In this document: positions 46,579 to 56,104 of the stretch, piece by piece
Numbering within the stretch: the stretch's first letter is position 1
Layout: each line of letters opens with the position of its first letter
Origin: Gammaproteobacteria bacterium Ga0077554
GTDB lineage: Bacteria > Pseudomonadota > Gammaproteobacteria > Ga0077554 > Ga007554
Direction of reading: 5' to 3'
Length of the DNA stretch: 64,000 nt
Assembly: GCA_001464585.1 (NCBI GenBank)
Contig: LNFF01000032.1
Span: 62,001-126,000, forward strand
Notes under the pieces: generated by a model
The model's input: the letters and a program-made list of their open reading frames with translations, nothing else
Databases searched by the model: none
What the model was told of the DNA's origin: nothing
Made by a program: the position numbers and the translations under genes

Positions 46579-49149
46579 ATGAATCAACCCGCCACCCTCC
46601 ATACACCGATGATGCAGCAATATTTGCGCATCAAGAGCGAGCACCCTAACCAGTTAGTGTTCTATCGCATGGGGGATTTTTACGAGCTGTTTTTTGATGA
46701 TGCGCGCAAGGCGGCGCGGCTGCTGGATATTACCCTCACCTCACGCGGCCAGTCTGCGGGTGAGCCGATTGCGATGGCGGGCGTGCCGTATCATACCGCA
46801 GATGGTTATCTGGCGCGGCTGGTACGCCTCGGTGAGTCGGTGGCGATCTGCGAACAGATTGGTGATCCGGCAACTTCCAAAGGCCCCGTAGAGCGCAAAG
46901 TAATGCGCATTGTCACGCCGGGCACCGTCACCGATGAAGCGCTGCTGGATGAACGCCGCGATAATGTGCTGGCTGCCGTGCAACAAAATGGCGAGACCTT
47001 CGGCATCGCCACACTCGACATCACCAGTGGCCGTTTCATTATTTTAGAAGCACACAGCGTACACGCCGCACTCGACGAACTGGAACGCATAAAACCCGCC
47101 GAGCTGTTGTTAAGCGAAAACCTGCCCAGCCGCACGCTGTTTGAAGGCCGCCGTGGACTGCGTTATCAAGCCCCGTGGTATTTTGAAATCGACAGCGCGA
47201 CGCGTTTGCTCACCGCGCAAATGGGTACGCGCGATCTTTCTGGTTTTGGTTGCGATGGCTTGCACACAGCCATTGCCGCCGCAGGTTGTTTGCTGCAATA
47301 CGCGCGCGACACGCAGCGCGCCACCTTGCCGCACATTCAAGGCATCAAGGTTGAGCGGCGCGAAGACACCATCCTGCTCGACGCGGCCACGCGGCGCAAT
47401 CTGGAACTGGAAACCAATCTGTTCGGCGGCACTGACAACACCTTAAGCGGCGTCATGGATCACAGCGCCACAGCGATGGGCAGCCGCTTGTTGCGGCGCT
47501 GGATTAACCGTCCGCTACGCGACCCGGTGGTGTTGCGCCAGCGTTACCACAGCATCAGCACGCTGTTAGGCAATCGCGGTTACGCCCCGTTGCACATCCT
47601 GCTGCGCCGCATTGGTGATGTCGAACGCATTCTGGCGCGCGTTGCGCTCAAGTCGGCACGGCCCCGCGATCTTGCGCAACTGCGCAACGCGCTCGGCGAA
47701 TTACCGTCGTTACAGGCTATTTTGCAACATCAGGATTCGCCGCTGCTAAACGACTTGCGTACACAGATGGGCGAGCATCCGCAGATTCATGCGCTGCTGC
47801 AAAGCGCCATTCTCGAAACACCGCCGATGCTGATCCGCGACGGCGGTGTGATTGCGCCCGGCTACGACGCAGAACTGGATGAGCTGCGTGGCTTAAGTGA
47901 AAATGCCGGGCAATTCCTGCTGGATCTGGAAACCCGCGAGCGCCAGCGCAGTGGCATCAGCACCCTCAAAGTAAATTACAATCGCGTACATGGTTATTAC
48001 ATTGAAGTGACGCGCGCGCAGTCTGAAAACGTGCCGATTGATTACCAACGCCGCCAAACCCTGAAAGGCGCAGAACGCTACATCACCCCCGAACTCAAGG
48101 CCTTTGAAGACAAGGCGCTCAGCGCCCGCGACCGCGCCCTGGCGCGCGAGAAAATGCTGTACGACGCGCTGCTCGAAGAACTGCTGCCGCATCTTGGCCG
48201 CTTGCAAATCACCGCCGCCGCGCTTGCAGAACTCGACGTGCTCACCACCCTGTCTGAACGCGCCGACACACTCAACCTGAGTCAGCCCGAACTGGTCAGC
48301 ACGCCGATGCTGCACATCGAAGCCGGTCGCCACCCGGTGGTGGAACATAACCTCGATACCCCATTTGTCGCCAACGATATACTGTTGCATGACGAGCGGC
48401 GCATGCTCATCATTACCGGCCCCAACATGGGCGGCAAATCCACCTATATGCGCCAGACTGCGCTGATTACCCTGCTCGCGCACATTGGCAGTTTCGTGCC
48501 TGCGCAACGCGCCGTGTTCGGCCCCATCGACCGCATTTTCACCCGCATTGGCGCGTCCGATGATCTGGCGGGCGGGCGCTCCACCTTCATGGTTGAAATG
48601 ACCGAGACCGCCAACATCCTGCACAACGCCACCGAGCACAGCCTGGTGCTGATGGATGAAGTGGGGCGCGGCACCAGCACCTTCGACGGCCTGTCGCTGG
48701 CCTGGGCGTGCGCCGAACACCTGGCGCGCCAGACACGCGCATTCACCCTGTTCGCCACCCATTACTTTGAACTCACGGCGTTGCCGGAAACCATCGCCAG
48801 CGCCGCCAACGCCCACCTTGATGCCGTGGAACATGGCGACAGCATCGTCTTCCTGCACAGCGTCAAAGACGGCCCCGCCAACCAGAGCTACGGCCTGCAA
48901 GTGGCTGCCTTGGCCGGCGTGCCACGCGCCGTCATCGACCAGGCGCGGCGCCGCCTCGCGCAATTGGAAAGCAACGCTACCGCCCAGCCTGTCACCCCAG
49001 CCAAACCTGACAGCCAGCAAATGTCACTGTTTTCGAGTACACCAATCCACCCCGCCATCGACGCTCTCACCGACATCGAGCCGGACAATCTCAACCCCCG
49101 CCAGGCACTGGAAACACTCTACAAGCTCAAAGGGTTATTGCAGAACTAA
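46579..49149 (+). CDS. mutS: DNA mismatch repair protein MutS
   Basis: An 856-residue mismatch sensor. The N-terminal mismatch-binding [11 protein letters not shown] (residues 28-38) carries the F-x-E wedge; Walker A is GPNMGGKST (about 613-621), followed by [12 protein letters not shown] (Walker B) and a C-terminal dimer helix. Full length, including the beta-clamp-like QMSLF near the end. No frameshift, so mismatch repair should be normal. Confidence 0.98.
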   Translation: MNQPATLHTPMMQQYLRIKSEHPNQLVFYRMGDFYELFFDDARKAARLLDITLTSRGQSAGEPIAMAGVPYHTADGYLARLVRLGESVAICEQIGDPATSKGPVERKVMRIVTPGTVTDEALLDERRDNVLAAVQQNGETFGIATLDITSGRFIILEAHSVHAALDELERIKPAELLLSENLPSRTLFEGRRGLRYQAPWYFEIDSATRLLTAQMGTRDLSGFGCDGLHTAIAAAGCLLQYARDTQRATLPHIQGIKVERREDTILLDAATRRNLELETNLFGGTDNTLSGVMDHSATAMGSRLLRRWINRPLRDPVVLRQRYHSISTLLGNRGYAPLHILLRRIGDVERILARVALKSARPRDLAQLRNALGELPSLQAILQHQDSPLLNDLRTQMGEHPQIHALLQSAILETPPMLIRDGGVIAPGYDAELDELRGLSENAGQFLLDLETRERQRSGISTLKVNYNRVHGYYIEVTRAQSENVPIDYQRRQTLKGAERYITPELKAFEDKALSARDRALAREKMLYDALLEELLPHLGRLQITAAALAELDVLTTLSERADTLNLSQPELVSTPMLHIEAGRHPVVEHNLDTPFVANDILLHDERRMLIITGPNMGGKSTYMRQTALITLLAHIGSFVPAQRAVFGPIDRIFTRIGASDDLAGGRSTFMVEMTETANILHNATEHSLVLMDEVGRGTSTFDGLSLAWACAEHLARQTRAFTLFATHYFELTALPETIASAANAHLDAVEHGDSIVFLHSVKDGPANQSYGLQVAALAGVPRAVIDQARRRLAQLESNATAQPVTPAKPDSQQMSLFSSTPIHPAIDALTDIEPDNLNPRQALETLYKLKGLLQN

Positions 49150-49286
49150 ACCGAATCTCGTTTAAACCCAAGAAATTTACCGCAAAGACTCGCCATAGAA
49201 GATAAAAAATATTAAAATGACCAACGCAAGGTAGTGCTTATCCTCTGCTCGTTAGAAATACCACTGCCGCAATTGTTGCCTGATCT

Positions 49287-49342
49287 GTCATTGCGAGCAT
49301 GGCGAGGAACCTTCAAGATTCCTCACATTCGTTCGGAATGAC
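49287..49342. repeat. Repeat family A hairpin upstream of fdxA
   Basis: GTCATTGCGAGCATGGCGAG ... CATTCGTTCGGAATGAC, an imperfect copy with an inner AACCTTCAAGATTCCTCAC. It lies 28 bp upstream of the ferredoxin start, thus in its leader. The rest of 49150-49286 shows no gene. Confidence 0.8.
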
Positions 49343-49369
49343 AAGCGTTGCTTGTACCTGGAGAATTGC

Positions 49370-49693
49370 ATGACCTTTATCGTTGTCGAGAACTGCATCA
49401 AATGCAAATACACAGATTGCGTTGAAGTCTGTCCGGTGGACTGCTTTCACGAAGGCCCGAATTTTCTGGTTATCGACCCTGACGAGTGCATTGACTGCAC
49501 CCTGTGCGAACCGGAATGCCCGGCGGAGGCGATTTTTTCAGAACATGACCTGCCCGCCGATCAAAAACACTTCCTGCAACTCAATGCCGATCTCGCCAAA
49601 CAATGGCCGGTCATCACCGAAAAAATTGACGCACCGGAAGACGCGGATGCCTGGAAAGGTGTGGCGGACAAACTTAAGTTGCTTGAGCGTTAA
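49370..49693 (+). CDS. fdxA: Ferredoxin FdxA (7Fe/8Fe type)
   Basis: A 107-residue ferredoxin: [18 protein letters not shown] near the N-terminus and [16 protein letters not shown] for the second cluster, followed by a C-terminal extension ([20 protein letters not shown]) typical of FdxA. GGAG precedes ATG 49370. It is the electron carrier often found next to mutS in proteobacteria. Confidence 0.95.
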   Translation: MTFIVVENCIKCKYTDCVEVCPVDCFHEGPNFLVIDPDECIDCTLCEPECPAEAIFSEHDLPADQKHFLQLNADLAKQWPVITEKIDAPEDADAWKGVADKLKLLER

Positions 49694-49726
49694 TATAAAA
49701 CTGACAGGCGTATTGACGGCACTGCT

Positions 49727-50860
49727 TTATACCACAACAAACCTCACCCGCTGCGTCACGCCACACAATAGTTGATACGAAATAGTAGACGCGCAGCGCG
49801 CTACTTCTTCCACGGGCAGGCCTTCGCCCCACAGCGTCACGACAGCGCCAATGTGCGCCTGGGGCTGGCTGCTTAAATCCACGCTGAGCATATCCATCGA
49901 CACGCGGCCAATCAGCGGCACGCGTTTACCGTTTACCAGCACGGGTGTGCCGGATACTGCATGGCGCGGATAACCGTCGCCATAACCCATTGCGACCACG
50001 CCCACTGGCATGTCGTGCGGACATACCCATGACGCGGCATAACCAATCGCATCGCCTTTTTTGTAATGATTGATGGCGATTAATGCTGATGTCAACGTCA
50101 TGACAGGCTTGAGATCACGGGTAATAGCAGTGTCATTGATGAACGGTGACGCGCCATACAACATGATGCCAGGGCGCACCCATCCATCATGCGTTTGCGG
50201 CCAACCCAGTATCGCCGCAGAATTAGCGATGCTGCGTTCGGCGTTGATTTCAGCCGTCACCGCGTTAAAACAGGCGAGTTGCTGCGGCGTCTGAGGGCTG
50301 GCAAGGTCATCTGCACTGGCCAGATGCGTCATGAGACGCACTGGCCCGCGCACGCTGCGGCACGCTGCAAGACGCTGCCAGACCTGTGACACTTGTTCCG
50401 CTGCGAAACCCAAACGGTGCATACCTGAATCGACTTTGAGCCAGACGGTGACAGGCGTAGCAAGCGGCGTGGCTTCGAGAATGGCAAGCTGTGCGGGATG
50501 ATGTATGACAACATCAAAATCGTGCTGTTGTATCAGCATTAATTCAGCAGGCGCAAAGAAACCTTCGAGCAGCGTAATGGGCGCTGTAATACCTGCATCG
50601 CGCAGCATAATGGCTTCATCAATGCTGGCGACGCCCAAGGCATCCGCCGCACACGGATGTGCAAGTGCGGCGTGAGGCAGGATGCCGGAAGCTGCAACGC
50701 CAACATCAACCAAAGCGCGCGCCACACGTACCATGCCGTGCCCATAAGCATTGGCCTTGACCATGGCCATGACACGGGATTGCGGCGCAGCGTCACGCAC
50801 ACGCTGTAAGTTATGCCGCAACGCGTGCAGATTAATCTGCGCTTGCGCGGCACGCGTCAC
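49727..50860 (-). CDS. alr: Alanine racemase
   Basis: A 377-residue PLP enzyme providing D-alanine for peptidoglycan. PLP-lysine at K35 in VKANAYGHG; the second catalytic Tyr in IGYAASWVC; GYGDGYPR and GRVSMDM are conserved. The segment GVAASGILPHAALAHPCA between VARALVDV and ADALGVASIDEA is extra relative to the family and is the translation of a repeat-B copy. The frame is kept, so the enzyme may tolerate it. It follows dnaB closely, as usual. Confidence 0.96.
   Translation of the reverse strand: MTRAAQAQINLHALRHNLQRVRDAAPQSRVMAMVKANAYGHGMVRVARALVDVGVAASGILPHAALAHPCAADALGVASIDEAIMLRDAGITAPITLLEGFFAPAELMLIQQHDFDVVIHHPAQLAILEATPLATPVTVWLKVDSGMHRLGFAAEQVSQVWQRLAACRSVRGPVRLMTHLASADDLASPQTPQQLACFNAVTAEINAERSIANSAAILGWPQTHDGWVRPGIMLYGASPFINDTAITRDLKPVMTLTSALIAINHYKKGDAIGYAASWVCPHDMPVGVVAMGYGDGYPRHAVSGTPVLVNGKRVPLIGRVSMDMLSVDLSSQPQAHIGAVVTLWGEGLPVEEVARCASTISYQLLCGVTQRVRFVVV
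50649..50692 (+). repeat. Repeat family B, copy 4 (antisense, in-frame inside alr)
   Basis: Plus strand: GCACACGGATGTGC, then AAGTGCGGCGTGAGGCAGGA and TGCCGGAAGC. Inserted in antisense orientation in alr, yet it leaves an open frame and adds about 18 residues. Confidence 0.88.
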
Positions 50861-50862
50861 GG

Positions 50863-52254
50863 CTATGACTCGTTGTTATAGATATTAGGAATGAAATTTT
50901 CGAAACGTGTGTATTGACCGAGAAAGGTCAGGCGCGTGGTGCCAATCGGGCCGTTACGCTGTTTGGCAATAATGATTTCTGCGGTGCCCTTGTCGGCGCT
51001 GTCTTCGTTGTAAACTTCATCACGATAAATAAACACAATCAAATCTGCGTCCTGCTCGATCGCTCCAGATTCGCGTAAGTCCGACATGATGGGACGTTTG
51101 TTAGGGCGCTGCTCCAAACCACGATTAAGCTGTGACAAAGCCACCACCGGCACATGCAACTCTTTCGCCAACGACTTCAGCGAACGTGAAATTTCAGAAA
51201 TTTCAGTGGCGCGATTTTCTTTGTTGCCCGGCACCTGCATGAGCTGCAGGTAGTCGATGACAATCATGCCCAACCCATGTTCCCGCGCCAGACGGCGCGC
51301 GCGCGCGCGCAGGTCGGTGGGCGTCATCGCGGGTGTATCGTCGATATACAGCGGCGCTTCCGCCAGCATACCAATCGCTGAGGTCACGCGCGGCCAATCG
51401 TCATCATCCAACCTGCCGGTGCGCAGCCGATGCTGATCAATGCGCCCCAGCGACGACATCATGCGCATCGCCAATTGTTCGCCGGGCATTTCCATGCTGA
51501 ACACCGCCACTGGCAACCCGGTTTTGATGGCGGCATGCTCGGCAAGGTTCATGGCGAACGTGGTTTTACCCATTGACGGACGGCCCGCCACAATCACCAG
51601 ATCTGACTTCTGCAAACCCGAAGTCATTTCATCAAAATCATTAAAGCCAGTGGGGATGCCGGTAATCGGGTTGTCGAGCTGGAACAGCGTTTCAATACGA
51701 TCGACAGCTTTTACCAGCAGATCCTTGATGGAAACAAAACCGCGCTTGCCACGCGCGCCGCGCTCGGCGATTTCAAACACCAGTTTTTCGCAGTGATCGA
51801 GCAACTCTGCGCTGTCGCGGCCTTCGGGATTAAACGCGTTATTGGCAATCTCGGTGCCGGTGCGGATGAGCTGCCGCAGGATCGAGCGCTCGCGCACAAT
51901 CGTGGCGTAGGCTTTGATATTGGCAGCGGTGGGGGTGTTTTTGGCAAGGCCGCCCAGATAGGACAGGCCACCGGCATTCTCCAGCTCATTGATGCCAGCC
52001 AACTGCTCGGCAAGGGTAATGACATCAAAAGGGATGCTGCGTGCCGAAAGCTCGGTGACGGCGCGGAAAATCAGGCGGTGATCACGGCGATAAAAATCGT
52101 CTTCGCTGATCACATCAGCCACCTGGTCCCAGGCGCTGTTTTCCAGCATCAAACCGCCTAACACTGACTGCTCCGCCTCTATCGAATGGGGCGGAACCTT
52201 CAGTGCTTCGGTATCAGAATCAAAAGATCGAGTTGCGTAAGCGAGGTCTTGCAT
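50863..52254 (-). CDS. dnaB: Replicative DNA helicase DnaB
   Basis: A 463-residue hexameric helicase. N-terminal domain (PPHSIEAEQSVLGGLML), linker, and RecA-like C-terminal domain with Walker A GRPSMGKTTFAMN, Walker B MIVIDYLQLM and SQLNRGLEQRPNKRP. No intein. The alr gene begins 2 bp after its stop. Confidence 0.98.
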   Translation of the reverse strand: MQDLAYATRSFDSDTEALKVPPHSIEAEQSVLGGLMLENSAWDQVADVISEDDFYRRDHRLIFRAVTELSARSIPFDVITLAEQLAGINELENAGGLSYLGGLAKNTPTAANIKAYATIVRERSILRQLIRTGTEIANNAFNPEGRDSAELLDHCEKLVFEIAERGARGKRGFVSIKDLLVKAVDRIETLFQLDNPITGIPTGFNDFDEMTSGLQKSDLVIVAGRPSMGKTTFAMNLAEHAAIKTGLPVAVFSMEMPGEQLAMRMMSSLGRIDQHRLRTGRLDDDDWPRVTSAIGMLAEAPLYIDDTPAMTPTDLRARARRLAREHGLGMIVIDYLQLMQVPGNKENRATEISEISRSLKSLAKELHVPVVALSQLNRGLEQRPNKRPIMSDLRESGAIEQDADLIVFIYRDEVYNEDSADKGTAEIIIAKQRNGPIGTTRLTFLGQYTRFENFIPNIYNNES

Positions 52255-52361
52255 AGTTTAGGCTTGCACCACCTGAAGACAGGGTCATTCTCCTCTCTTT
52301 TACAAGCGGAGAATAACCCTGGGTTTACCCCTTCCCCCGCAGGAGAAGGGAAGATTCCGGA

Positions 52362-52814
52362 TTACGCCACTTCAGGTACGATAACAATCTTCACATGCGC
52401 ATTAACATCGGCATGCAGGTGCAGTTCAATGGAAAATTCGCCGGTATGACGCAACGCGCCAGCGGGCAGGCGCACTTCATGTTTGGCAATCGCTACACCG
52501 GCGGCTGTCACCGCATCGGCGATATCGCGGGTGCCCACTGAACCGAACAAGCGACCTTCATCGCCCGCACGGCTGGAGACCGTCACGACCTTGCCTTCCA
52601 GTGACGCAGCGCGCGCCTGGGCAGCGGCCAGTGTTGCGGCGGCGGCTTTTTCCAGCTCAACGCGACGTGCTTCATATTTGGCGCGATTTTCAGGAGACGC
52701 GACAGTGGCTTTGCCACGCGGAATCAGAAAGTTTCTGCCATAACCCGGACGCACGGATACCACTTGACCCAAGGTGCCCAGATTTTCTACTTTTTCCAGA
52801 AGGATTATTTGCAT
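52362..52814 (-). CDS. rplI: 50S ribosomal protein L9
   Basis: 150 residues; the N-terminal [19 protein letters not shown] and [13 protein letters not shown] are diagnostic, followed by the long central helix and C-terminal domain. Belongs to the rpsF-rpsR-DUF2232-rplI-dnaB block. The family-A repeat at 52879 separates it from DUF2232. Confidence 0.98.
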   Translation of the reverse strand: MQIILLEKVENLGTLGQVVSVRPGYGRNFLIPRGKATVASPENRAKYEARRVELEKAAAATLAAAQARAASLEGKVVTVSSRAGDEGRLFGSVGTRDIADAVTAAGVAIAKHEVRLPAGALRHTGEFSIELHLHADVNAHVKIVIVPEVA

Positions 52815-52878
52815 TTCATATTACCTCATTCAAAAAAATGGCTATTCACGTCATAATACGATTACTATTCACTCGCTG

Positions 52879-52990
52879 TCATTTCGACCACCGCGAAAGC
52901 GGGGGGAGAAATCCTTGTCTCGAGTCTCGAACGAAGGTGAGAGATCTTTGAGAGATCTTCTCAGGATTCCTCGCTACGCTCGGAATGACA
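52879..52990. repeat. Repeat family A hairpin between DUF2232 gene and rplI
   Basis: Long form: GTCATTTCGACCACCGCG ... TCGCTACGCTCGGAATGAC with inner GTCTCGAGTCTCGAACGAAG and AGATCTTTGAGAGATCTTCT. As in the carAB copy, left and right ends belong to different stem types. Confidence 0.85.
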
Positions 52991-53014
52991 CGGTTTATGT
53001 AATCTATTCCCATA

Positions 53015-53962
53015 TTAAATTACCGGTGGAACATCGGGTTTTTTCGCATTAAAGTACGCCCGAAAATTCATCCAGCTATCGGCAAAACCAATGCCCGCCA
53101 AGGCGACCACCACAAACGGTGGCAGGATGGCCAGCAGCACATACACCAGCACCAATCCCCATGCCAGCCAGCGCATCGAACGCTCAACAGCGAACGCGAT
53201 GGCGTGTGCCACTGCCAGGCCTTGCAGGGCGTATATTATCACCAGCACCACCAGCAGATCGGTGGCAATGGCTCCCAGATTGCCGCCCAAAAACAGGCTA
53301 GTCGCCAATATCACCACACTCGGGTAAGCAGCGCGGCTCCCCAGTTGCAGCGCACGAAACTCGGCGCCAAATCCGCCGGGGTTATATAACAACGACTGCC
53401 ACCAGCGTCCGGCGACCAGGCCGAGCAAGGCACTTAACATGAGGGCGCTTGCGACTATACCTGTCATGTACGGGGCGACGCGCTGCAGAATCTGCCCCAT
53501 TTGCTCCAAACCCGTCTTATCTAGCTGGGACTGCTGAATCATGTTTGTTAACATGTCGCGCCACCAGACTGCCGGGTCAGGGATCAGCCCATGAATGCCC
53601 ATGACCACGGCACCCGCCAGCAACACCGCCACCTGCAAGGCTAACGCCATAGACACGGTTTGGCGCAATACCAGCGCCAACACCGCTACGGGCAACCAGA
53701 CGATGGTGGCCAACACTACCGCAGCAGCCGGGTCGCCAAACAGGGGCACGGCGACGACCATCACCCCCGCCAGTGCGCCGAGTATGACATACAGCGCTTC
53801 GCGGGCGCCCAAGCGTAATGCCACCAGCGCCACTACCCCACCACTTAAGGTGGTTGTAATGGGCTGTAGCGGTGGCAGCAACAGTGAAATCACCCCAAAC
53901 ACGGCGGCTATCAGCATTGCATAGACACGACCACGCATGATGAGGGCAGCGAGTCTTTGCAT
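53015..53962 (-). CDS. DUF2232 membrane protein
   Basis: A 315-residue inner-membrane protein with about eight hydrophobic segments (AMLIAAVFGVISLLLPPLQP near the start, GLVLVYVLLAILPPFVVVAL near the end). Family DUF2232 (YybS-like) is found between rpsR and rplI in many proteobacteria. Function unknown. Confidence 0.9.
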   Translation of the reverse strand: MQRLAALIMRGRVYAMLIAAVFGVISLLLPPLQPITTTLSGGVVALVALRLGAREALYVILGALAGVMVVAVPLFGDPAAAVVLATIVWLPVAVLALVLRQTVSMALALQVAVLLAGAVVMGIHGLIPDPAVWWRDMLTNMIQQSQLDKTGLEQMGQILQRVAPYMTGIVASALMLSALLGLVAGRWWQSLLYNPGGFGAEFRALQLGSRAAYPSVVILATSLFLGGNLGAIATDLLVVLVIIYALQGLAVAHAIAFAVERSMRWLAWGLVLVYVLLAILPPFVVVALAGIGFADSWMNFRAYFNAKKPDVPPVI

Positions 53963-54024
53963 CAGTCTTCCGAAGCCTTTACTTAGATAACCCTTTTTTA
54001 CTAAGGGTAGCTACCCTCTCCCGA

Positions 54025-54249
54025 TCAATGGGAATCGCAGTACGGCAACAGGGCCAGAAAACGCGCGCGCTTGATGGCGGTGGTCAACTGGCGCTGGTAT
54101 CTTGCACGGGTGCCGGTAATCCGGCTCGGCACAATCTTGCCGGTTTCCGTGATGTAGTTCTTCAGCACGGCGATATCTTTGTAATCAATTTCTTTAACTT
54201 TTTCTGCGGTGAAGCGGCAAAACTTTCTACGACGGAAAAAACGTGACAT
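54025..54249 (-). CDS. rpsR: 30S ribosomal protein S18
   Basis: 74 residues, [20 protein letters not shown] and [20 protein letters not shown] are typical. Binds the 30S platform with S6. Lies 48 bp after rpsF. Confidence 0.98.
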   Translation of the reverse strand: MSRFFRRRKFCRFTAEKVKEIDYKDIAVLKNYITETGKIVPSRITGTRARYQRQLTTAIKRARFLALLPYCDSH

Positions 54250-54297
54250 ATAACCTCCAGGAAACCATTTAATTTAGCGTGATGAAACCCGGCGGGT

Positions 54298-54711
54298 TTA
54301 ATCAGCCGCAGCGACCAGATCAACCTCTTCAAGATCGGCGTCGCCTTCTTCCATGTCAGGACGGAATTTGGCTTCGCGATCGTCGCGCTCATCTTTGGAG
54401 CGGATTAAAGGTGACGGCGTGGTAATCGCTTCTTTGCAGGCGATGATCAGATTGCGCAGCACCGCATCATTAAAGCGGAAGGCGCTGGTCAGTTCATCAA
54501 GGGCTTCTTGATTGCATTCAATGTTCATCAGCACGTAATGCGCTTTGTGAACTTTGTTGATAGGGTAAGTGAGCTGCCGGCGACCCCAGTCTTCGAGACG
54601 GTGGATTGCACCGCCACGGGTTTCGATGGTCGAACGGTAACGCTCGATCATGGCAGGGACTTGTTCGCTCTGGTCAGGATGGACCAGAAACACGATTTCA
54701 TAGTGCTTCAT
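54298..54711 (-). CDS. rpsF: 30S ribosomal protein S6
   Basis: 137 residues with [20 protein letters not shown] and [20 protein letters not shown], plus an acidic C-terminal tail rich in Asp and Glu. First gene of the ribosomal block; AAGGAGCC precedes the start. Confidence 0.98.
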   Translation of the reverse strand: MKHYEIVFLVHPDQSEQVPAMIERYRSTIETRGGAIHRLEDWGRRQLTYPINKVHKAHYVLMNIECNQEALDELTSAFRFNDAVLRNLIIACKEAITTPSPLIRSKDERDDREAKFRPDMEEGDADLEEVDLVAAAD

Positions 54712-54735
54712 TAAGGCTCCTTATGGTTTATCACA

Positions 54736-54757
54736 GCTTTTCGCATTAGCGGAAAGC
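54736..54757 (-). promoter_or_regulatory. Hairpin in rpsF leader, candidate S6:S18 binding site
   Basis: On the minus strand GCTTTCCGC-TAAT-GCGAAAAGC forms an 8-bp stem with one C/A mismatch, 25 nt upstream of the rpsF start. The known S6:S18 autoregulatory leader carries a conserved CCG in such a hairpin; UUUCCGC fits. Low-confidence by eye. Confidence 0.3.
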
Positions 54758-54797
54758 AAGGAGTAAACAGTAACGGGGAAAATCCCCTTTTATTTAG

Positions 54798-54948
54798 TTT
54801 AAGAGACCCCTGAGGAATTCGATCAAACGGATGATGGCAAGGCGGAAATGTGCGAAAAAGCGGAGTGTACACGAAGTACATGAGCATTTTGAGCGCATTT
54901 CCAACGACGCCAGCGCCGTTTCAGCGAGTTCCTCAGAGGTCTCTTAAG
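54798..54948. repeat. Repeat family C, copy 2, in the rpsF leader
   Basis: Arms 54798-54830 and 54916-54948 are inverted repeats with about five mismatches in 33. The core AAAAAGCGGAGTGTACACG (54854 on) then AAGTACATGAGCATTTTGAG is nearly identical to the core of copy 1 in reverse. It lies between the candidate promoter and rpsF. Confidence 0.85.
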
Positions 54949-54956
54949 CGCAGTAT

Positions 54957-54984
54957 TGTATACCATACGGCATACGGCTTGCAA
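54957..54984 (-). promoter_or_regulatory. Candidate rpsF operon promoter
   Basis: Minus strand TTGCAA (54979-54984), 16-bp spacer, TATACA (54957-54962), about 250 bp upstream of rpsF. The long leader would contain repeat C and the candidate S6:S18 hairpin. The remainder of 54985-55149 is AT-rich with no gene. Confidence 0.5.
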
Positions 54985-55149
54985 TTTTACTGTATTACTG
55001 CCGTAATAGTGCTTGCAGGACGGCGCCGTTACAGGGACGAGCGAAGTCTTTTTCTTGATAACACATAAGATAATGATATATAAATAAAAAATTATTTTAG
55101 CCGCGCCTTTTATAACACCGAACCACTGGCAAATTCAAAAGGAGGAATC

Positions 55150-55935
55150 ATGAAACATGTCTGGGCAATCATCGGGCTGTTTTTTATCGCCACCGCTGGC
55201 GCGCACGCCGCACTCAAGGGCGAGGAAATTGAATATAAGGCCGGGGATACCGTACTTAAAGGCTATCTGGTCTATGACGATAGCATTGCGGGCAAGCGCC
55301 CGGCGGTATTGGTGGTGCATGAGTGGTGGGGGCACAATGAATATGCCCGCAAACGGGCGCGGATGCTCGCTGAATTGGGCTATACGGCGCTGGCGGTGGA
55401 TATGTACGGGGATGGCAAGCAGGCCGACCACCCGGATCATGCGGGCAAGTTCGCCGGCGAGGTGATGAAGAACATGGAGGTGGCTACGGCGCGCTTCCAG
55501 GCGGGAGTGCGGCTGCTCGAAAAGCACAAAACCGTAGATCCGCAAAAAATTGCCGCGATCGGTTACTGTTTCGGCGGCACGATTGTGCTGCAAATGGCAC
55601 GGCTGGGCACCAGTTTAAATGGCGTAGTGAGTTTTCACGGTAATCTGGCCACGGCCACCCCGGCCAAATCCGGCCAGGTCAAGACGAAGGTGTTGGTGCT
55701 TAACGGCGCCGCCGATCCTTTTGTGCCACCCGAACAGATCGCGCAATTCAAGAAAGAAATGGATGACGCGGGTGTGGATTATAAATTCGTTTCATACGAA
55801 GGCGCGAAGCACGGCTTCACCAATCCCGATGCGGACGCGTTTGGCAAAAAATTCAACATGCCGCTGGAATACAATGCGCTGGCTGACCAGCAGTCCTGGG
55901 CGGAAATGCAGCAATTTTTCAAGAAAATATTCTGA
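55150..55935 (+). CDS. Secreted dienelactone hydrolase-family protein
   Basis: A 261-residue alpha/beta hydrolase with a signal peptide (MKHVWAIIGLFFIATAGAHA). Catalytic triad: nucleophile Cys in GYCFGGTIV, Asp in NGAADPFVPP, His in EGAKHGFTNPDADAF. VVHEWWGHNEYARKRA is the oxyanion region. Periplasmic; substrate unknown. AGGAGG precedes the ATG. It stands between the rpsF block and the MSHA locus on the plus strand. Confidence 0.93.
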   Translation: MKHVWAIIGLFFIATAGAHAALKGEEIEYKAGDTVLKGYLVYDDSIAGKRPAVLVVHEWWGHNEYARKRARMLAELGYTALAVDMYGDGKQADHPDHAGKFAGEVMKNMEVATARFQAGVRLLEKHKTVDPQKIAAIGYCFGGTIVLQMARLGTSLNGVVSFHGNLATATPAKSGQVKTKVLVLNGAADPFVPPEQIAQFKKEMDDAGVDYKFVSYEGAKHGFTNPDADAFGKKFNMPLEYNALADQQSWAEMQQFFKKIF

Positions 55936-56061
55936 TATTATAGTCCCCTCCCCCTAACCCGACCCCTCGCTACGCTCTCCCCGCACGCGGGGCGAGGGAA
56001 TCAATTTATTCGACCCCGGCAATTGTGTGCTTTCTCAAGTTTGAGTCGAATTTGTCGTTAT

Positions 56062-56104
56062 CCCCTGTGTCCGCATCATTCGATTCCACGACACAGGGGT
56101 ATTT
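56062..56104 (+). promoter_or_regulatory. Hairpin that hides the mshE ribosome-binding site
   Basis: CCCCTGTGTC (56062-56071) and GACACAGGGG (56090-56099) are perfect complements with an 18-nt loop. The right arm contains AGGGG, the Shine-Dalgarno of mshE (ATG at 56105). A folded leader would reduce translation of the whole pilus operon's first gene. Confidence 0.6.

Noticed and set aside
47893-49020. 375-codon open frame antisense to mutS
   Set aside because: Frame shadow of a GC-rich coding gene; no family motif, no ribosome-binding site, while mutS is intact on the other strand.
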